Shown here in pieces: positions 53,207 through 53,282 of a stretch of DNA of 53,282 nucleotides. The stretch covers positions 1 through 53,282 of the forward strand of contig NZ_VSTH01000101.1 in the NCBI RefSeq assembly GCF_008123965.1. The letters are read 5' to 3'. The first letter of the stretch is position 1. Every line of letters begins with the position of its first letter. A program made the translations under genes and the position numbers. The notes beneath the pieces are model-generated. The model made no database searches. It was not told the DNA's origin and was given only the letters and a program-made list of their open reading frames with translations. This DNA comes from Bradyrhizobium hipponense (lineage in GTDB: Bacteria > Pseudomonadota > Alphaproteobacteria > Rhizobiales > Xanthobacteraceae).

Positions 53207-53282
53207 TCACTCGCCGTTCTTGCGCGGCCGTGACCAGAGCAGGGTGTACCCCTCGCCACCTTCGAGCTATCGCTGAAAGTTG
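53207..53282 (-). pseudogene. copy C: DUF736 C-terminal remnant (runs off the window)
   Basis: The minus-strand frame reads LEGGEGYTLLWSRPRKNGE and a stop, as in the intact DUF736 protein, but just upstream is an in-frame TAG where DUF736 should have FDD. The rest lies outside or is lost. Confidence 0.7.

Overview
The window looks like part of a symbiosis island of an alphaproteobacterium, most likely Bradyrhizobium or Mesorhizobium. The reasons are high GC, long antisense shadow ORFs, a DctA-type dicarboxylate carrier, small proteins of rhizobial type, and an almost complete conjugative core whose gene content and order match the ICEMlSymR7A-type integrative and conjugative element (ICE): traR/traI, trb, traG, rlxS, traF, repA, rdfS, fseA, qseM and qseC. 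No tRNA, integrase or attachment site is visible, so the ends of the element lie outside.

Layout. 0.4-1.6 kb: alanine dehydrogenase with its terminator. 1.9-3.3 kb: a LuxR/LuxI quorum-sensing pair with a perfect 20-bp lux-box palindrome between the genes. 3.4-4.3 kb: a LysR regulator. 4.3-13.8 kb (minus strand): an intact, tightly overlapped trbB-C-D-E-J-K-L-F-G-I operon plus a DUF2274 gene. 13.8-24.4 kb: an insertion that separates trbB from its usual upstream neighbours (copG-like gene and traG). It carries dctA, a TlpA-like thioredoxin protein, an MFS carrier, a second ribbon-helix-helix gene, two small conserved genes, and nitrilase and short-chain dehydrogenase pseudogenes. 24.4-31.7 kb: copG-like gene, traG, relaxase rlxS, a small coupled gene, a lytic transglycosylase, traF and DUF2840. 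32-33 kb: a dead IS110-type transposase where parA would be expected. 33.6-36.5 kb: iteron-like repeats, repA, rdfS-like gene, fseA (two ORFs joined by a +1 frameshift), qseM and qseC. 36.7-38.3 kb: DUF736, a membrane protein, and DUF736 and DUF2493 remnants. 38.4-45.4 kb: a three-gene cargo cassette of a membrane-anchored patatin-like lipase, a monohaem cytochrome c and a dihaem RoxA/peroxidase-like cytochrome c. 46.1-49.8 kb: a second ICE core (copy B) with internal deletions but an intact-looking rdfS-fseA-qseM-qseC module. 50.0-51.8 kb: small genes and a ferredoxin-NADP reductase with a sigma-54-like promoter. 52.6-53.3 kb: a third, decayed core remnant (copy C).

How the genes work together (family knowledge applied to this layout). 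TraR with the AHL made by TraI should drive traI and, in the known system, the fseA region. FseA is made only when ribosomes shift +1 between its two ORFs. It activates rdfS, whose product drives excision, and the genes downstream of rdfS supply replication (RepA), DNA processing (RlxS, TraF, lytic transglycosylase), coupling (TraG) and the mating channel (Trb). QseM is the antiactivator that blocks TraR and FseA, and QseC controls qseM from the divergent promoter. The unusual point is that two such QseC/QseM/FseA/RdfS modules coexist. Their FseA, QseM and RdfS proteins are near-identical, but their QseC repressors and intergenic operators differ clearly.
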